From Candidatus Gastranaerophilales bacterium (GTDB lineage Bacteria > Cyanobacteriota > Vampirovibrionia > Gastranaerophilales > Gastranaerophilaceae), in assembly GCA_944323255.1 (NCBI GenBank), contig CALURU010000005.1, positions 1-64,000 on the forward strand: a stretch of 64,000 nt of DNA, written 5' to 3'. The position numbers and the translations under genes were made by a program. Shown here piece by piece: positions 1 through 6,703 of this stretch (positions are counted from its first letter, which is position 1; each line of letters starts with the position of its first letter). The notes below the pieces were generated by a model. The model did not search any database and was not told the origin of the DNA. It saw nothing but the letters and a program-made list of their open reading frames with translations.

Positions 1-183
1 TTCTATGAGGAACACTTGTTTTTTATATTTAAACTTGTAGTTTTATTAATTGTGTTCCGACCCAAGGACTACGTGCGATGGTAGAAGTATTCAAACTAGG
101 AAAGTTTTCTATGAGGAACACTTGTTTTTTATATTTAAACTTGTAGTTTTATTAATTGTGTTCCGACCCAAGGACTACGTGCG
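1..183. repeat. Exact 77-bp direct repeat, two copies 106 bp apart
   Basis: Bases 1-77 and 107-183 are identical over 77 bp, separated by 29 unrelated bases. The repeat runs to the very first base of the window, so its true left boundary is unseen. No convincing protein is encoded. It lies just upstream of a decayed flagellin gene. A match of exactly 77 bp at a sequence end also fits an assembly-graph overlap (77 is a common k-mer length), so this may be an unresolved tandem array with a 106-bp period or an artefact. Confidence 0.85.
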
Positions 184-196
184 TAGCACAAAAAAA

Positions 197-266
197 AGCC
201 GTTTCTTTAGAGAACGGCTACCAGACTTGGGGAGGAGGTATGAAAAACCATTAAGGTTTTCCATAC
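197..266 (+). other. Two hairpins upstream of the flagellin remnant
   Basis: A first stem pairs AGCCGTT (197-203) with AACGGCT (213-219). A second pairs GTATGAAAAACC (238-249) with GGTTTTCCATAC (255-266), with one small bulge. Together they could be a leader or a terminator region for whatever precedes the fragment. No T-run directly follows the second stem, so a simple terminator is not certain. No known riboswitch class was recognised. Confidence 0.4.
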
Positions 267-363
267 TAAGCTTATCGGCTGATTTTTATTTTTCTTTAGT
301 ATTTTGTTATAAATCTCATACATATGCAGGAGTAAATATTAAATAAATTATACATTTTAGTTT

Positions 364-1273
364 ATGTTTACTTGGGATAAATATTCTATTAGCGGCGGGC
401 TTGTAGGATATCTTGGACAATATGGTGAAATATATGACTGTTACACAGAAGGAACTGTAGAAGCTCGAATAGGGCAGGGAAATGGAGGCATTGCAGGACT
501 TCTTGCTGCCGGTAATTCTTCTGTAATAAAGAATTGTTTTTCTACCTGTGAGATGAAAGGAACTGATGCTACCGGCGGTATTGCAGGATTATCAATAGGT
601 GTAATAGAAGATTGTTATTTTGCAGGTTCTATGTCCAAAGGCAGTTATACAATAGGTGGTGATACCGGAGAGATGGGAATGTTGGTAGGAAAATATTCCG
701 GCAGTGGATTAAAAAACTGCGAATATTATGGAGATACAAGCCCAGGAATAGGTGCAGTCGGCACAGATAGTACTGGAACTTATACCAGTGTTGTTGATAA
801 AGGAGCTCTTCCGGATACTCCTATAACTACTTTATATAAAGTTGATTATTCAACAGGAGATGATGTTAAGCCGATTGAACCGGAAAAGAATTTATCGATA
901 AAACTGCAAGTTGGAATTAATGCTCAAGAAAGCTCGCAAATAATTATCAAAAAAGATTAATTTAAGAGATTTGCAGTTAGATTTATCATCAACTGAAAAT
1001 GCGAAAAATGCTATAACAGAAATTGATAAATATTTGAAACAAATTAATGAAAAACAGACCGAATATGGCGCAGCATATAACCGTCTTGAATCAGCGCTTG
1101 AGTCAATCGGGGTTTCGATAGACAATTTAACTTCTACACAGTCAACGATTAAGGATGCAGATATCACAGAAGAGTCGAGCGAGTACATAAAAATGCAAAT
1201 TCTTCAGCAGGCATCCGCTACCCTTCTTGCGACCGCCAACCAGACGCCGTCAATAGCATTGCAGTTACTATAA
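364..1273 (+). pseudogene. Flagellin remnant with GLUG-type insert, N-terminus missing and frameshifted
   Basis: The first open part (364-960) has several GGIAG/GGLVG repeats alternating with C-Y/F cysteine motifs, typical of GLUG-type beta-strand repeats. It then runs into a flagellin-like stretch, LQVGINAQESSQI. The frame stops at 958, but in the +1 frame the protein continues as LRDLQLDLSSTENA and ends ATANQTPSIALQLL, the classic flagellin C-terminal D1/D0 helices. The two parts join if one A is removed from the A6 run at about 949-954. The conserved flagellin N-terminal helix is absent, and a TAG lies in frame immediately upstream of 364. So this is the 3' part of a flagellin whose variable region carries a GLUG insert. 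It is either decayed, disrupted by recombination, or misassembled. A functional split product is unlikely because filament assembly needs both termini. Confidence 0.75.
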
Positions 1274-1423
1274 TCACCTCGCCCCTTGAGGGAGAGGGTA
1301 GAATTTCAAGTTGAGCGTGAGCGAAACTTAGAAATTCGGGTGAGGGGTTTAATGAGTTTATTAAAAAAGTTATTGTCAGGTAAAACCTGACCTACTACAT
1401 TATTGAAAAACTTGTTTATTCAG
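1274..1423. repeat. Palindromic repeat element with a GTCAGG..CCTGAC hairpin
   Basis: 1277-1350 begins with a CTCGCCCCTTGAGGGAGAGG motif, has an AATTTCAAGTT/AACTTAGAAATT inverted core and ends in GGGTGAGGGG. A separate hairpin, GTCAGGTAAAACCTGAC, follows at 1375-1391. Both motifs recur elsewhere in the window (a GTCAGG copy at 35066; CCTCTCC-type copies near 31751, 41260 and 47110). No gene is visible here. The elements look like REP/MITE-type intergenic repeats. Confidence 0.7.
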
Positions 1424-1552
1424 CCCCTCACCCGCATTCGTAGCCTTCGCCTAACGGCTCACGCACGACTGCGTCCTCTCCCCAAGGAGCGAGGAGTAGT
1501 GACCAACCAGCCCAATACATTTACCCCCTCCCACAAGGGGAGAGGGGGGATG
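1424..1552. repeat. Inverted second copy of the CCCCTCACCC..CTCTCC repeat plus a short relative
   Basis: 1424-1497 starts CCCCTCACCCG and ends CTCTCCCCAAGGAGCGAGG. This is the reverse-complement layout of the element at 1277-1350, with a diverged centre. 1522-1549 is a shorter relative, CCCCCTCCCACAAGGGGAGA, forming a stem on its own. There is no ribosome-binding site and no coding potential of note. Confidence 0.65.
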
Positions 1553-1565
1553 CCAAATGTGCCAC

Positions 1566-1655
1566 GTCATTCTGAGTCCGATATCCATTTGGGGGCGAAG
1601 AATCTCTAAAGCTTCCCAAAACCGAGATTCTTCGAACTTACGCCATCAGAATGAC
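1566..1655. repeat. Complete GTCATTCTGA..TCAGAATGAC palindromic element
   Basis: GTCATTCTGA at 1566-1575 is matched by TCAGAATGAC at 1646-1655, and CGAAGAATCTC at about 1596-1606 by GAGATTCTTCG at 1624-1634. The whole is therefore a 90-bp nested inverted repeat. A partial copy with a 16-nt exact match (GTCATTCTGAGTCCGA) is found inside the murT reading frame at 7473. It behaves like a non-autonomous palindromic element. Confidence 0.75.
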
Positions 1656-1800
1656 AGTACACCGGTAGATCGCACTACATGGATCGTATACTTTCCATTG
1701 TTTGTAATGAAAAAATTTATACTGATAAGAATTGTAAAAAAGAATTGAATAAGTTTGTTATTATTGCTAATCTTATAAATTATATGGGAGATAAAAATTT

Positions 1801-3198
1801 ATGCCGGCAGCCGTAACATCAAGCAGAAAAAAACAATCCGAAGACTTATCACAATTAATGCCTCAAAACATTGATGCAGAAGAAGCAATACTCGGTGCAA
1901 TACTTGTAAGTCCTAGATGCATGGATAAAGTAATAGAACACCTGAGACCGGAATCTTTTTACAAACCGGCACACAGATATGTCTATGAAGCCATGCTTCA
2001 ACTATATAACAGCGGTGACAACAAAATAGATATTGTTTCGGTGTCAGACTTACTAAATATTAATCAGAAGCTTGAACTCGTCGGAGGAAGAGCTTTTATC
2101 AATGATTTAAGCTACAAAACAATAACCACTGCAAACGTTGAATACTATGCCAAAATTGTACAGGAAAAAGCAATAAAACGTTCTTTAATCAATGCAGGAT
2201 CAGAAATTGTATCTGCCGGGTATGATTTAAATCCGATAGAAGAGTCGCTTGAGCAGGCTGAAAAGCTGATTTTTGACATTGCATCCCAAAAGGCATCACA
2301 GGCTCTTTCGCCGATAAAAGATCTCGTTTATGAAACTTATGCTGATATTGAAGAAAGATACAATAACAAGGGACAGCTTACAGGTGTACCGACAAGTTTT
2401 TATGACCTTGATGCAATGATGAACGGGCTTCAAAAATCAGATTTGATTATACTCGCTGCACGACCTGCAATGGGTAAAACGGCGTTTGCTCTAAACATTG
2501 CTCAAAATGTTGCCCTAAGGGCAAACACTCCTGTTGCGATATTTTCTTTAGAAATGTCAAAGAAACAACTCGTTCAGCGTCTTTTGTGTTCTGAGGCCGA
2601 AGTAGACACGCAAAGGCTTAAAACAGGAAACATGCAGGCTAAAGACTGGGAGAAATTGGCTATTGCCATGAGCAGTTTTTCAGAAGCCCCTATTTATATC
2701 GATGATACCGCAGGATGTACAATTACTGATTTGCGTGCCAAATGCAGGAGGCTTGCTATGGCAGAAAAAAATCTCGGGCTTATTGTAATTGACTATCTGC
2801 AATTGATTGAAGGAACTGGAAGAGAGGATCGTATGCAGCAAATCTCCAGTATCTCAAGAGGTTTAAAAATTCTTGCAAAAGAACTGAACGTACCAATTAT
2901 TGCGCTTTCTCAGTTATCTCGTGCGGTTGAAAGCAGAACTGATAAAAGACCGATGCTCTCTGACTTGAGAGAATCCGGATCCATCGAACAAGACGCTGAT
3001 ATTGTTATGTTCATTTATCGTGATGAATATTACAAAAACGCAAATGAGGATGAAGAACAAGCAGAGAGAGCTGCAAATAAGGGTGAAGCAGAAATTATTA
3101 TCGCAAAACACAGAAACGGACCGGTGGGAACTGTTAAACTTCTGTTTCAAGGCAGTATTACCAAGTTTAAAAACCCTATTAAAACGGATGTATTTTAA
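1801..3198 (+). CDS. dnaB: Replicative DNA helicase DnaB
   Basis: Unwinds DNA at the replication fork as a hexamer and recruits primase. The 465 residues match the family's usual length. The N-terminal all-alpha domain (about 22-125) begins PQNIDAEEAILGAIL. The RecA-like domain carries Walker A ARPAMGKTAF near residue 220 and Walker B IVIDYLQL near 328. RESGSIEQDADIVMF near 390 is also typical. No intein is present, although this gene hosts them in many cyanobacteria. The ATG at 1801 has a GGGAG Shine-Dalgarno 10 nt upstream. Upstream DNA is repeat-rich; mntP follows on the same strand after an inverted-repeat spacer. Confidence 0.97.
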   Translation: MPAAVTSSRKKQSEDLSQLMPQNIDAEEAILGAILVSPRCMDKVIEHLRPESFYKPAHRYVYEAMLQLYNSGDNKIDIVSVSDLLNINQKLELVGGRAFINDLSYKTITTANVEYYAKIVQEKAIKRSLINAGSEIVSAGYDLNPIEESLEQAEKLIFDIASQKASQALSPIKDLVYETYADIEERYNNKGQLTGVPTSFYDLDAMMNGLQKSDLIILAARPAMGKTAFALNIAQNVALRANTPVAIFSLEMSKKQLVQRLLCSEAEVDTQRLKTGNMQAKDWEKLAIAMSSFSEAPIYIDDTAGCTITDLRAKCRRLAMAEKNLGLIVIDYLQLIEGTGREDRMQQISSISRGLKILAKELNVPIIALSQLSRAVESRTDKRPMLSDLRESGSIEQDADIVMFIYRDEYYKNANEDEEQAERAANKGEAEIIIAKHRNGPVGTVKLLFQGSITKFKNPIKTDVF

Positions 3199-3207
3199 GA
3201 GTTTAGG

Positions 3208-3298
3208 AGGGGAAAAGTTTAGAAGTTTAGAAGGAAGTATAAAATAAGCAATATAAACTTTTTTTCAACTCACCAACTTCTAAACTACTAAACTAAAA
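3208..3298. repeat. Inverted repeat between dnaB and mntP
   Basis: AGTTTAGAAGTTTAGAAGG (about 3218-3236) pairs with CTTCTAAACTACTAAACT (about 3277-3294), with one mismatch in 17-18 pairs. The loop is A/T rich. It could be a weak terminator or another small palindromic repeat. It sits directly before the mntP ribosome-binding site, so it might also influence mntP expression. Confidence 0.5.
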
Positions 3299-3309
3299 GG
3301 AGCTTACAT

Positions 3310-3849
3310 TTGTCCTATATTTCAATAATATTACTTGCTATAGCTTTATCAATAGATGCCTGTGTTGTCTCGTTTTCTTACGGTTTGATTTTTACGGAAA
3401 AGAGGCTTAAAAATGCAATGCTTCTGGCTGGCTGTACCGGATTTTTTCAGGGAATAATGCCGGCTGTCGGATACTTCCTTACCGGATTTGTAAAGTCTTA
3501 TATTGAACCCTTTGCCGGATGGATAGTATTCTTTATATTTACATATCTGGGAATAAAATTTATACTTGAAGCTTTCGAAAATAAAAAAGAAAAACAGTTT
3601 TGCATTGATATAAAATGTCTGCTCCTTGTCGGCATTGCAACAAGTATTGATGCTTTCTCAGCAGGTATTTCACTCTCTCTTTTTGGAAATAAAATTCTAA
3701 AACCTGCTCTTTTAATAGCTTTAATAACCTTCATAAATTCCTCACTTGGTTTCTGGCTCGGCGGAAAATTAAAACATTTGCCGACAAAAGCACTTGAAAT
3801 AACATCAGGAATTCTGTTAATAATTTTGGGGCTTAAAGCTCTTGTTTAA
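3310..3849 (+). CDS. mntP: MntP-family manganese efflux pump
   Basis: A small polytopic membrane protein expected to export Mn(II). The 179 residues contain about six hydrophobic helices in two related halves. Each half begins with an acidic motif in the membrane, LSIDACVVSF (residue about 14) and TSIDAFSAGISL (about 117), the hallmark of the DUF204/MntP fold. The start is TTG at 3310, with AAGGAG nine bases upstream. No yybP-type manganese riboswitch was recognised in the short upstream gap. The 3' end overlaps the convergent next gene by a few bases. Confidence 0.88.
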   Translation: MSYISIILLAIALSIDACVVSFSYGLIFTEKRLKNAMLLAGCTGFFQGIMPAVGYFLTGFVKSYIEPFAGWIVFFIFTYLGIKFILEAFENKKEKQFCIDIKCLLLVGIATSIDAFSAGISLSLFGNKILKPALLIALITFINSSLGFWLGGKLKHLPTKALEITSGILLIILGLKALV

Positions 3850-4502
3850 CGAAAATCGCCATGACGTGATACAATTCTCGTTACATATATCATTTCACAA
3901 GCACCTAGTCCGGTATCGTTTCTGGTAAGACTTGTTGTTGATCTCTCAACTACATGAGGTTTGTGAATTGCAACATTAGCCAAATAACCCTCAATATATA
4001 CAACATCTTTTTTCTTCAGCCTGCTAATCCCTCGTTTTACATTTTTATTTGCAGGAATCAAATGATTGTTGCTCATCATTGAATTAATTTCTTTTTCATT
4101 AAACGGGCACTTTGAACTAAATCGCCAGTAGACAACTCTGCCTACCATTGTTGTTTTTATGGTTTTAAAAACTTCTTTTGAATGCAATCCACCCCAGCCA
4201 ATTGTTACATCATACGGAACAATTGAAGCCAGACGTAATTTTGAAGGCATATAATGTTTATCATAAACCCGCCCATATATTTTATACTTTTCTACCAGAG
4301 TAATAAAAGCATGTCCATCCCTAAATTTTTGCTGAACAACCTCCTCGTCGTCAAGTTTTTCCTGAATAGGCTCCTCAAAAGGCTTCATATCAACATTGCG
4401 CAAAACTGTATTATCAAAACTAATCTTATTCCACAAAAATATTAAAATAAATACAGCTACTATAACCTTAAAAACTTTATAATCCCGCTCTATCGTATCC
4501 AT
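3846..4502 (-). CDS. Conserved membrane-anchored protein, function unknown
   Basis: 218 residues with one N-terminal hydrophobic helix (about 12-27), the rest predicted extracytoplasmic. The C-terminal half has a conserved-looking series: TIGWGG, NNHLIPAN, VVYIEGYLA and SLTRNDTGLGACEMIYV. I have seen this pattern in uncharacterised proteins of diverse Gram-negatives, but no biochemical role is known to me. The ATG has a weak GGGAG-like site upstream. It lies between mntP (convergent) and tRNA-Leu. Confidence 0.65.
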   Translation of the reverse strand: MDTIERDYKVFKVIVAVFILIFLWNKISFDNTVLRNVDMKPFEEPIQEKLDDEEVVQQKFRDGHAFITLVEKYKIYGRVYDKHYMPSKLRLASIVPYDVTIGWGGLHSKEVFKTIKTTMVGRVVYWRFSSKCPFNEKEINSMMSNNHLIPANKNVKRGISRLKKKDVVYIEGYLANVAIHKPHVVERSTTSLTRNDTGLGACEMIYVTRIVSRHGDFR

Positions 4503-4522
4503 AAACTCCCTTTATAATATAA

Positions 4523-4550
4523 AAGGCTTATCCTTACTAAGATAAGCCTT
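4523..4550 (-). terminator. Terminator hairpin after tRNA-Leu
   Basis: AAGGCTTATC pairs perfectly with GATAAGCCTT around an 8-nt loop. On the minus strand it is followed by a T-rich tail, immediately downstream of tRNA-Leu. Confidence 0.75.
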
Positions 4551-4556
4551 AAAAAA

Positions 4557-4643
4557 TGCCCTTGGCCAGACTTGAACTGGCACCGAGGGAGAACCCCGAT
4601 TGGATTTTAAGTCCAACGCGTCTACCGATTCCGCCACAAGGGC
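4557..4643 (-). tRNA. tRNA-Leu(TAA)
   Basis: The minus strand folds as a class II tRNA of 87 nt. It has a 7-bp acceptor stem GCCCTTG/CAAGGGC with discriminator A, a D-loop GGTAGACGC, anticodon stem TTGGA/TCCAA around loop CTTAAAA (anticodon TAA), a long variable arm and a T-arm ending GGTTCAAGTC-like. CCA is not encoded. Reads UUA codons. Its 5' end and upstream flank are duplicated twice immediately upstream. Confidence 0.96.
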
Positions 4644-4920
4644 TTGTTTTATTAAATTGTCAAATTTGATTTTCCTTGTTTCACTTCGTTAGCGTCTACC
4701 TCACCTCTCACAAAACGTGACATTTAGCCACCTTTTGTTCGGCAGAGTGCCACAAGGGCTTGTTTATTAAATTTTCACTTTGGAGAGCGGAATCGCCAGC
4801 CGCGCGTCTACTCTCCCCTCCATCTCGGACGATACTCAATCGTCCTCGCGGAGTCCTTTCCACAAGGGCTTGTTTATCAAATTCTCAACAAGTCAATGAT
4901 AATATAAACATCTTTATAAG
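4634..4920 (-). repeat. Three spaced copies of the tRNA-Leu 5' end
   Basis: CCACAAGGGCTTGTTT begins at 4634 (the real tRNA), 4750 and 4860, each followed by a similar A/T flank (TTAAATTGTCA, TTAAATTTTCA, TCAAATTCTCA). Each also has the tRNA D-loop segment GCGTCTAC 16, 58 and 56 bases before it. The extra copies therefore look like tRNA-Leu 5' halves with foreign DNA in the D-arm and no 3' half. The gap contains no gene. Remnants of past integrations at this tRNA, or a tRNA-derived repeat, are both possible. Confidence 0.7.
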
Positions 4921-4930
4921 TCAAACTAAA

Positions 4931-4958
4931 AAAGGAGCACTCAATTGAGTGCTCCTTT
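4931..4958. terminator. Perfect 28-bp palindromic terminator
   Basis: AAAGGAGCACTCAA and its exact reverse complement meet at 4944/4945, with A-runs and T-runs on either side. It can terminate the minus-strand YtxH operon and also transcripts from the other side. Confidence 0.85.
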
Positions 4959-4978
4959 AAAAAATCTTTCAGGTCAGG

Positions 4979-5248
4979 TTAGTTCTCTAAACCTTCTTTT
5001 TGCTTATTTAGCATGTCCTGAATTTTTCCCATAATCTCTTCACTTTTTTCTTGTACGTCTGAGACAATATTGTCTGCTCTTCTTTGAAGATCTTTTACTG
5101 TTTCATCTGTCTTTTTTGCTACATCAGATGCCATTTCACCTATCATTTCTCTTGTTTCTGCACCTGATTTTGGGGCAAGAAGTACTCCTGCTACTGCACC
5201 TATAGCGGCACCTACTGCAAAACCTGCTAAAAATTTCATTACTGACAT
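4979..5248 (-). CDS. YtxH-domain small membrane protein
   Basis: 89 residues with a glycine/alanine-rich N-terminal membrane helix (FAVGAAIGAVAGVLLAPKSG) followed by an amphipathic helix rich in Lys, Glu and Asp. This is the YtxH layout, including the characteristic LLAPKSG motif at the end of the helix. YtxH proteins are often stress-induced in Firmicutes; their molecular role is unknown. It is the last gene of a four-gene minus-strand cluster that includes a second YtxH protein and a DUF948-like protein. A GGAG site precedes the ATG. Confidence 0.8.
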   Translation of the reverse strand: MSVMKFLAGFAVGAAIGAVAGVLLAPKSGAETREMIGEMASDVAKKTDETVKDLQRRADNIVSDVQEKSEEIMGKIQDMLNKQKEGLEN

Positions 5249-5310
5249 ATTGTTTTCTCCTTCTTTTGTAGTTTAACTTTTTCTTAGGATTTTTGTATTG
5301 ACTATCCGGT

Positions 5311-5679
5311 TTACTTCTTTTTGGTAAAAAACTTAAATGCTGTACTAAGACCGGTAGAAAAACCTTTTGCAACAGAGCCGGTTATGGAGGATAGTTTACA
5401 TAGAAGGTTTAATGGTGTTTTCTTGATAAAATCTTTTACCTTATTTACTCCTTCATCTGTTTTTATAATAATTCCGCTTACGATTTCCACGGACTTATTA
5501 ATGTTCTTTAATGTCGGAGTTAACTCTTCTTTTACGACCTCTGCCGTTTCATTTACGTTTCTTGTAAGTTTAGATAAATCAAACAAAACTTTTATAAGCA
5601 TACCGCCTACAAGTATTACTATAATGCCTGTTGTATATGCCAAAAAAGTTAAACTCTGATATAATTGCGCTGTTTCCAT
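5311..5679 (-). CDS. DUF948-like membrane protein
   Basis: 122 residues: one hydrophobic helix near the N-terminus (about 12-34), then a long helical segment with TRNVNETAEVVKEELTPTL and VEIVSGIIIKTDEGVNKV, the heptad pattern of DUF948 proteins. DUF948 and YtxH genes are often neighbours in Firmicutes and Cyanobacteria, and they are so here. The pair probably forms a membrane-bound helical assembly, but no reaction is known. GAGGAAAACAA lies before the ATG. Confidence 0.7.
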   Translation of the reverse strand: METAQLYQSLTFLAYTTGIIVILVGGMLIKVLFDLSKLTRNVNETAEVVKEELTPTLKNINKSVEIVSGIIIKTDEGVNKVKDFIKKTPLNLLCKLSSITGSVAKGFSTGLSTAFKFFTKKK

Positions 5680-5699
5680 TTGTTTTCCTCTGCTTTTGA

Positions 5700-6014
5700 T
5701 TAGTTGAAATCGTAGTCTGATACGTCCTCAAGCTCTTTTGCTTTTCTCATTTTTTTTGATTTTAACATATTTGAGAACTTTTTATATTGTCTTTCAAGCT
5801 TATATCTTAATAGGTCAATTGACTCAATTGCCTGTTTTTTTGCTTCATTGACAGCTGGGGAATGCTTTTCGGCAAGATCATATACAGTTTCTTTAACCTT
5901 AGCTCTCATTTCAGCTCCCGGGCGTGGTGCATACAAAACTCCTGCTATAAGCCCGCCTACAACACCTGCCAAAAGCCCCATTCCAAATCCGAATGAAGAT
6001 TTATCTTTACCCAT
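5700..6014 (-). CDS. Second YtxH-domain protein
   Basis: 104 residues. A GMGLLAGVVGGLIAGVLYAP membrane helix (about 11-30) ends in the PRPGAEMR motif typical of YtxH. It is followed by a charged helical tail ending KELEDVSDYDFN. It is a paralogue of the 89-residue protein in the same cluster, with an AGAGGTAT ribosome-binding site. Function unknown. Confidence 0.8.
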   Translation of the reverse strand: MGKDKSSFGFGMGLLAGVVGGLIAGVLYAPRPGAEMRAKVKETVYDLAEKHSPAVNEAKKQAIESIDLLRYKLERQYKKFSNMLKSKKMRKAKELEDVSDYDFN

Positions 6015-6058
6015 AATATACCTCTTTTCTGTTTTTATTTTTTCTCTCTGTCCATTTA

Positions 6059-6436
6059 TTATATCATACTATTGAGGACGGATAAACCCTTGACTGCTGT
6101 TTTGAAGATTTTGGATTTACGTAATTTTTTAAATACCTTGATATTAATGCTCCAAAACAAAACTAATGCAATAAGACTTTCTAACTTTGCAAGAGCTATT
6201 TTATTTCTTATTCTTCTTAACTCATCCAGATAAACAGGAATTAGTTCAACAACCTGGGCGGATAAATCCTTTATTAAGACTGCAACATCTCTTATTTTCG
6301 GATTAGCCTCTACAAGAAATGCATTTGCGCTTACAATTTTTCTATCCAGCTGAACCAACTTTGAAATTATTGTAAAAGCGATTATTAATTCCGCTATAAA
6401 AACTATTGTCGTAAATATCTTAAAAAGCATTGGCAT
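6059..6436 (-). CDS. Small membrane protein heading the YtxH/DUF948 cluster
   Basis: 125 residues, not assigned to a family. An N-terminal hydrophobic helix (about 6-28) is followed by a helix with DRKIVSANAFLVEANPKIRD, resembling DUF948-type coiled segments. A second hydrophobic patch, LIALVLFWSINIKVF, sits near residue 90. It is probably the first gene of the four-gene minus-strand operon, given same-strand gaps of 20-65 bases. The role is inferred only from context (cell-envelope structure). Confidence 0.55.
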   Translation of the reverse strand: MPMLFKIFTTIVFIAELIIAFTIISKLVQLDRKIVSANAFLVEANPKIRDVAVLIKDLSAQVVELIPVYLDELRRIRNKIALAKLESLIALVLFWSINIKVFKKLRKSKIFKTAVKGLSVLNSMI

Positions 6437-6476
6437 TGTTCGGAGTGCTGATTCCGATTCCCTTCCTGTTTTATAT

Positions 6477-6506
6477 TTGCATTATTATATGATTATATTT
6501 TATAAT
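6477..6506 (+). promoter_or_regulatory. Promoter for the murT leader
   Basis: TTGCAT (6477-6482), an 18-bp spacer and TATAAT (6501-6506), which predict a start near 6513. The transcript would carry a leader of about 190 nt before murT. Confidence 0.6.
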
Positions 6507-6512
6507 ATTAAA

Positions 6513-6680
6513 AAAGGAAATACACCCGCTGGGGTAAATCTCAAAGGGGAGAATAGAGGAAAAGTCCGGCAGATTGCAGAGAGTGGGTAAAATGTAAGTG
6601 TACCCGCAAAAAATAAGCGCTTGGCAGTTGGGTATTCTTTGCTTGACACGGCGTTTGGTATATTTGCCCAACATTAATCT
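6513..6680 (+). ncRNA. Candidate structured leader RNA before murT
   Basis: A G-rich stretch unlike the surrounding A/T-rich DNA. It contains GAGGAAAAGTCCGG at 6556-6569 (reminiscent of the RNase P RNA core strand), a GTGGGTA..TACCCGC pairing (about 6582-6607) and a GTTGGG..GCCCAAC pairing (about 6627-6671). The rest of an RNase P RNA, including its partner core strand near the 3' end, is missing. I therefore call it only a possible cis-acting leader or small RNA. Confidence 0.35.
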
Positions 6681-6703
6681 TAAAAAATTATAAAAGGAGA
6701 AAT

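Noticed and set aside
50-346. 98-residue protein across the 77-bp repeat
   Set aside because: Starts inside the repeat, has no ribosome-binding site and no domain-like pattern.
1403-1748. Small proteins in the repeat-rich gap
   Set aside because: They are encoded by palindromic repeats and have biased Pro/Arg composition.
3199-3309. Manganese riboswitch before mntP
   Set aside because: The gap is short, A/T-rich and dominated by a simple inverted repeat; the conserved yybP-ykoY loops are not visible.
4760-4948. 62-residue gene in the tRNA-Leu repeat region
   Set aside because: It consists of tRNA-derived repeat and terminator sequence, without a ribosome-binding site.
6556-6680. RNase P RNA gene
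   Set aside because: Only the GAGGAAAAGTCCGG strand resembles it; the partner core strand and the expected length of about 350 nt are missing.
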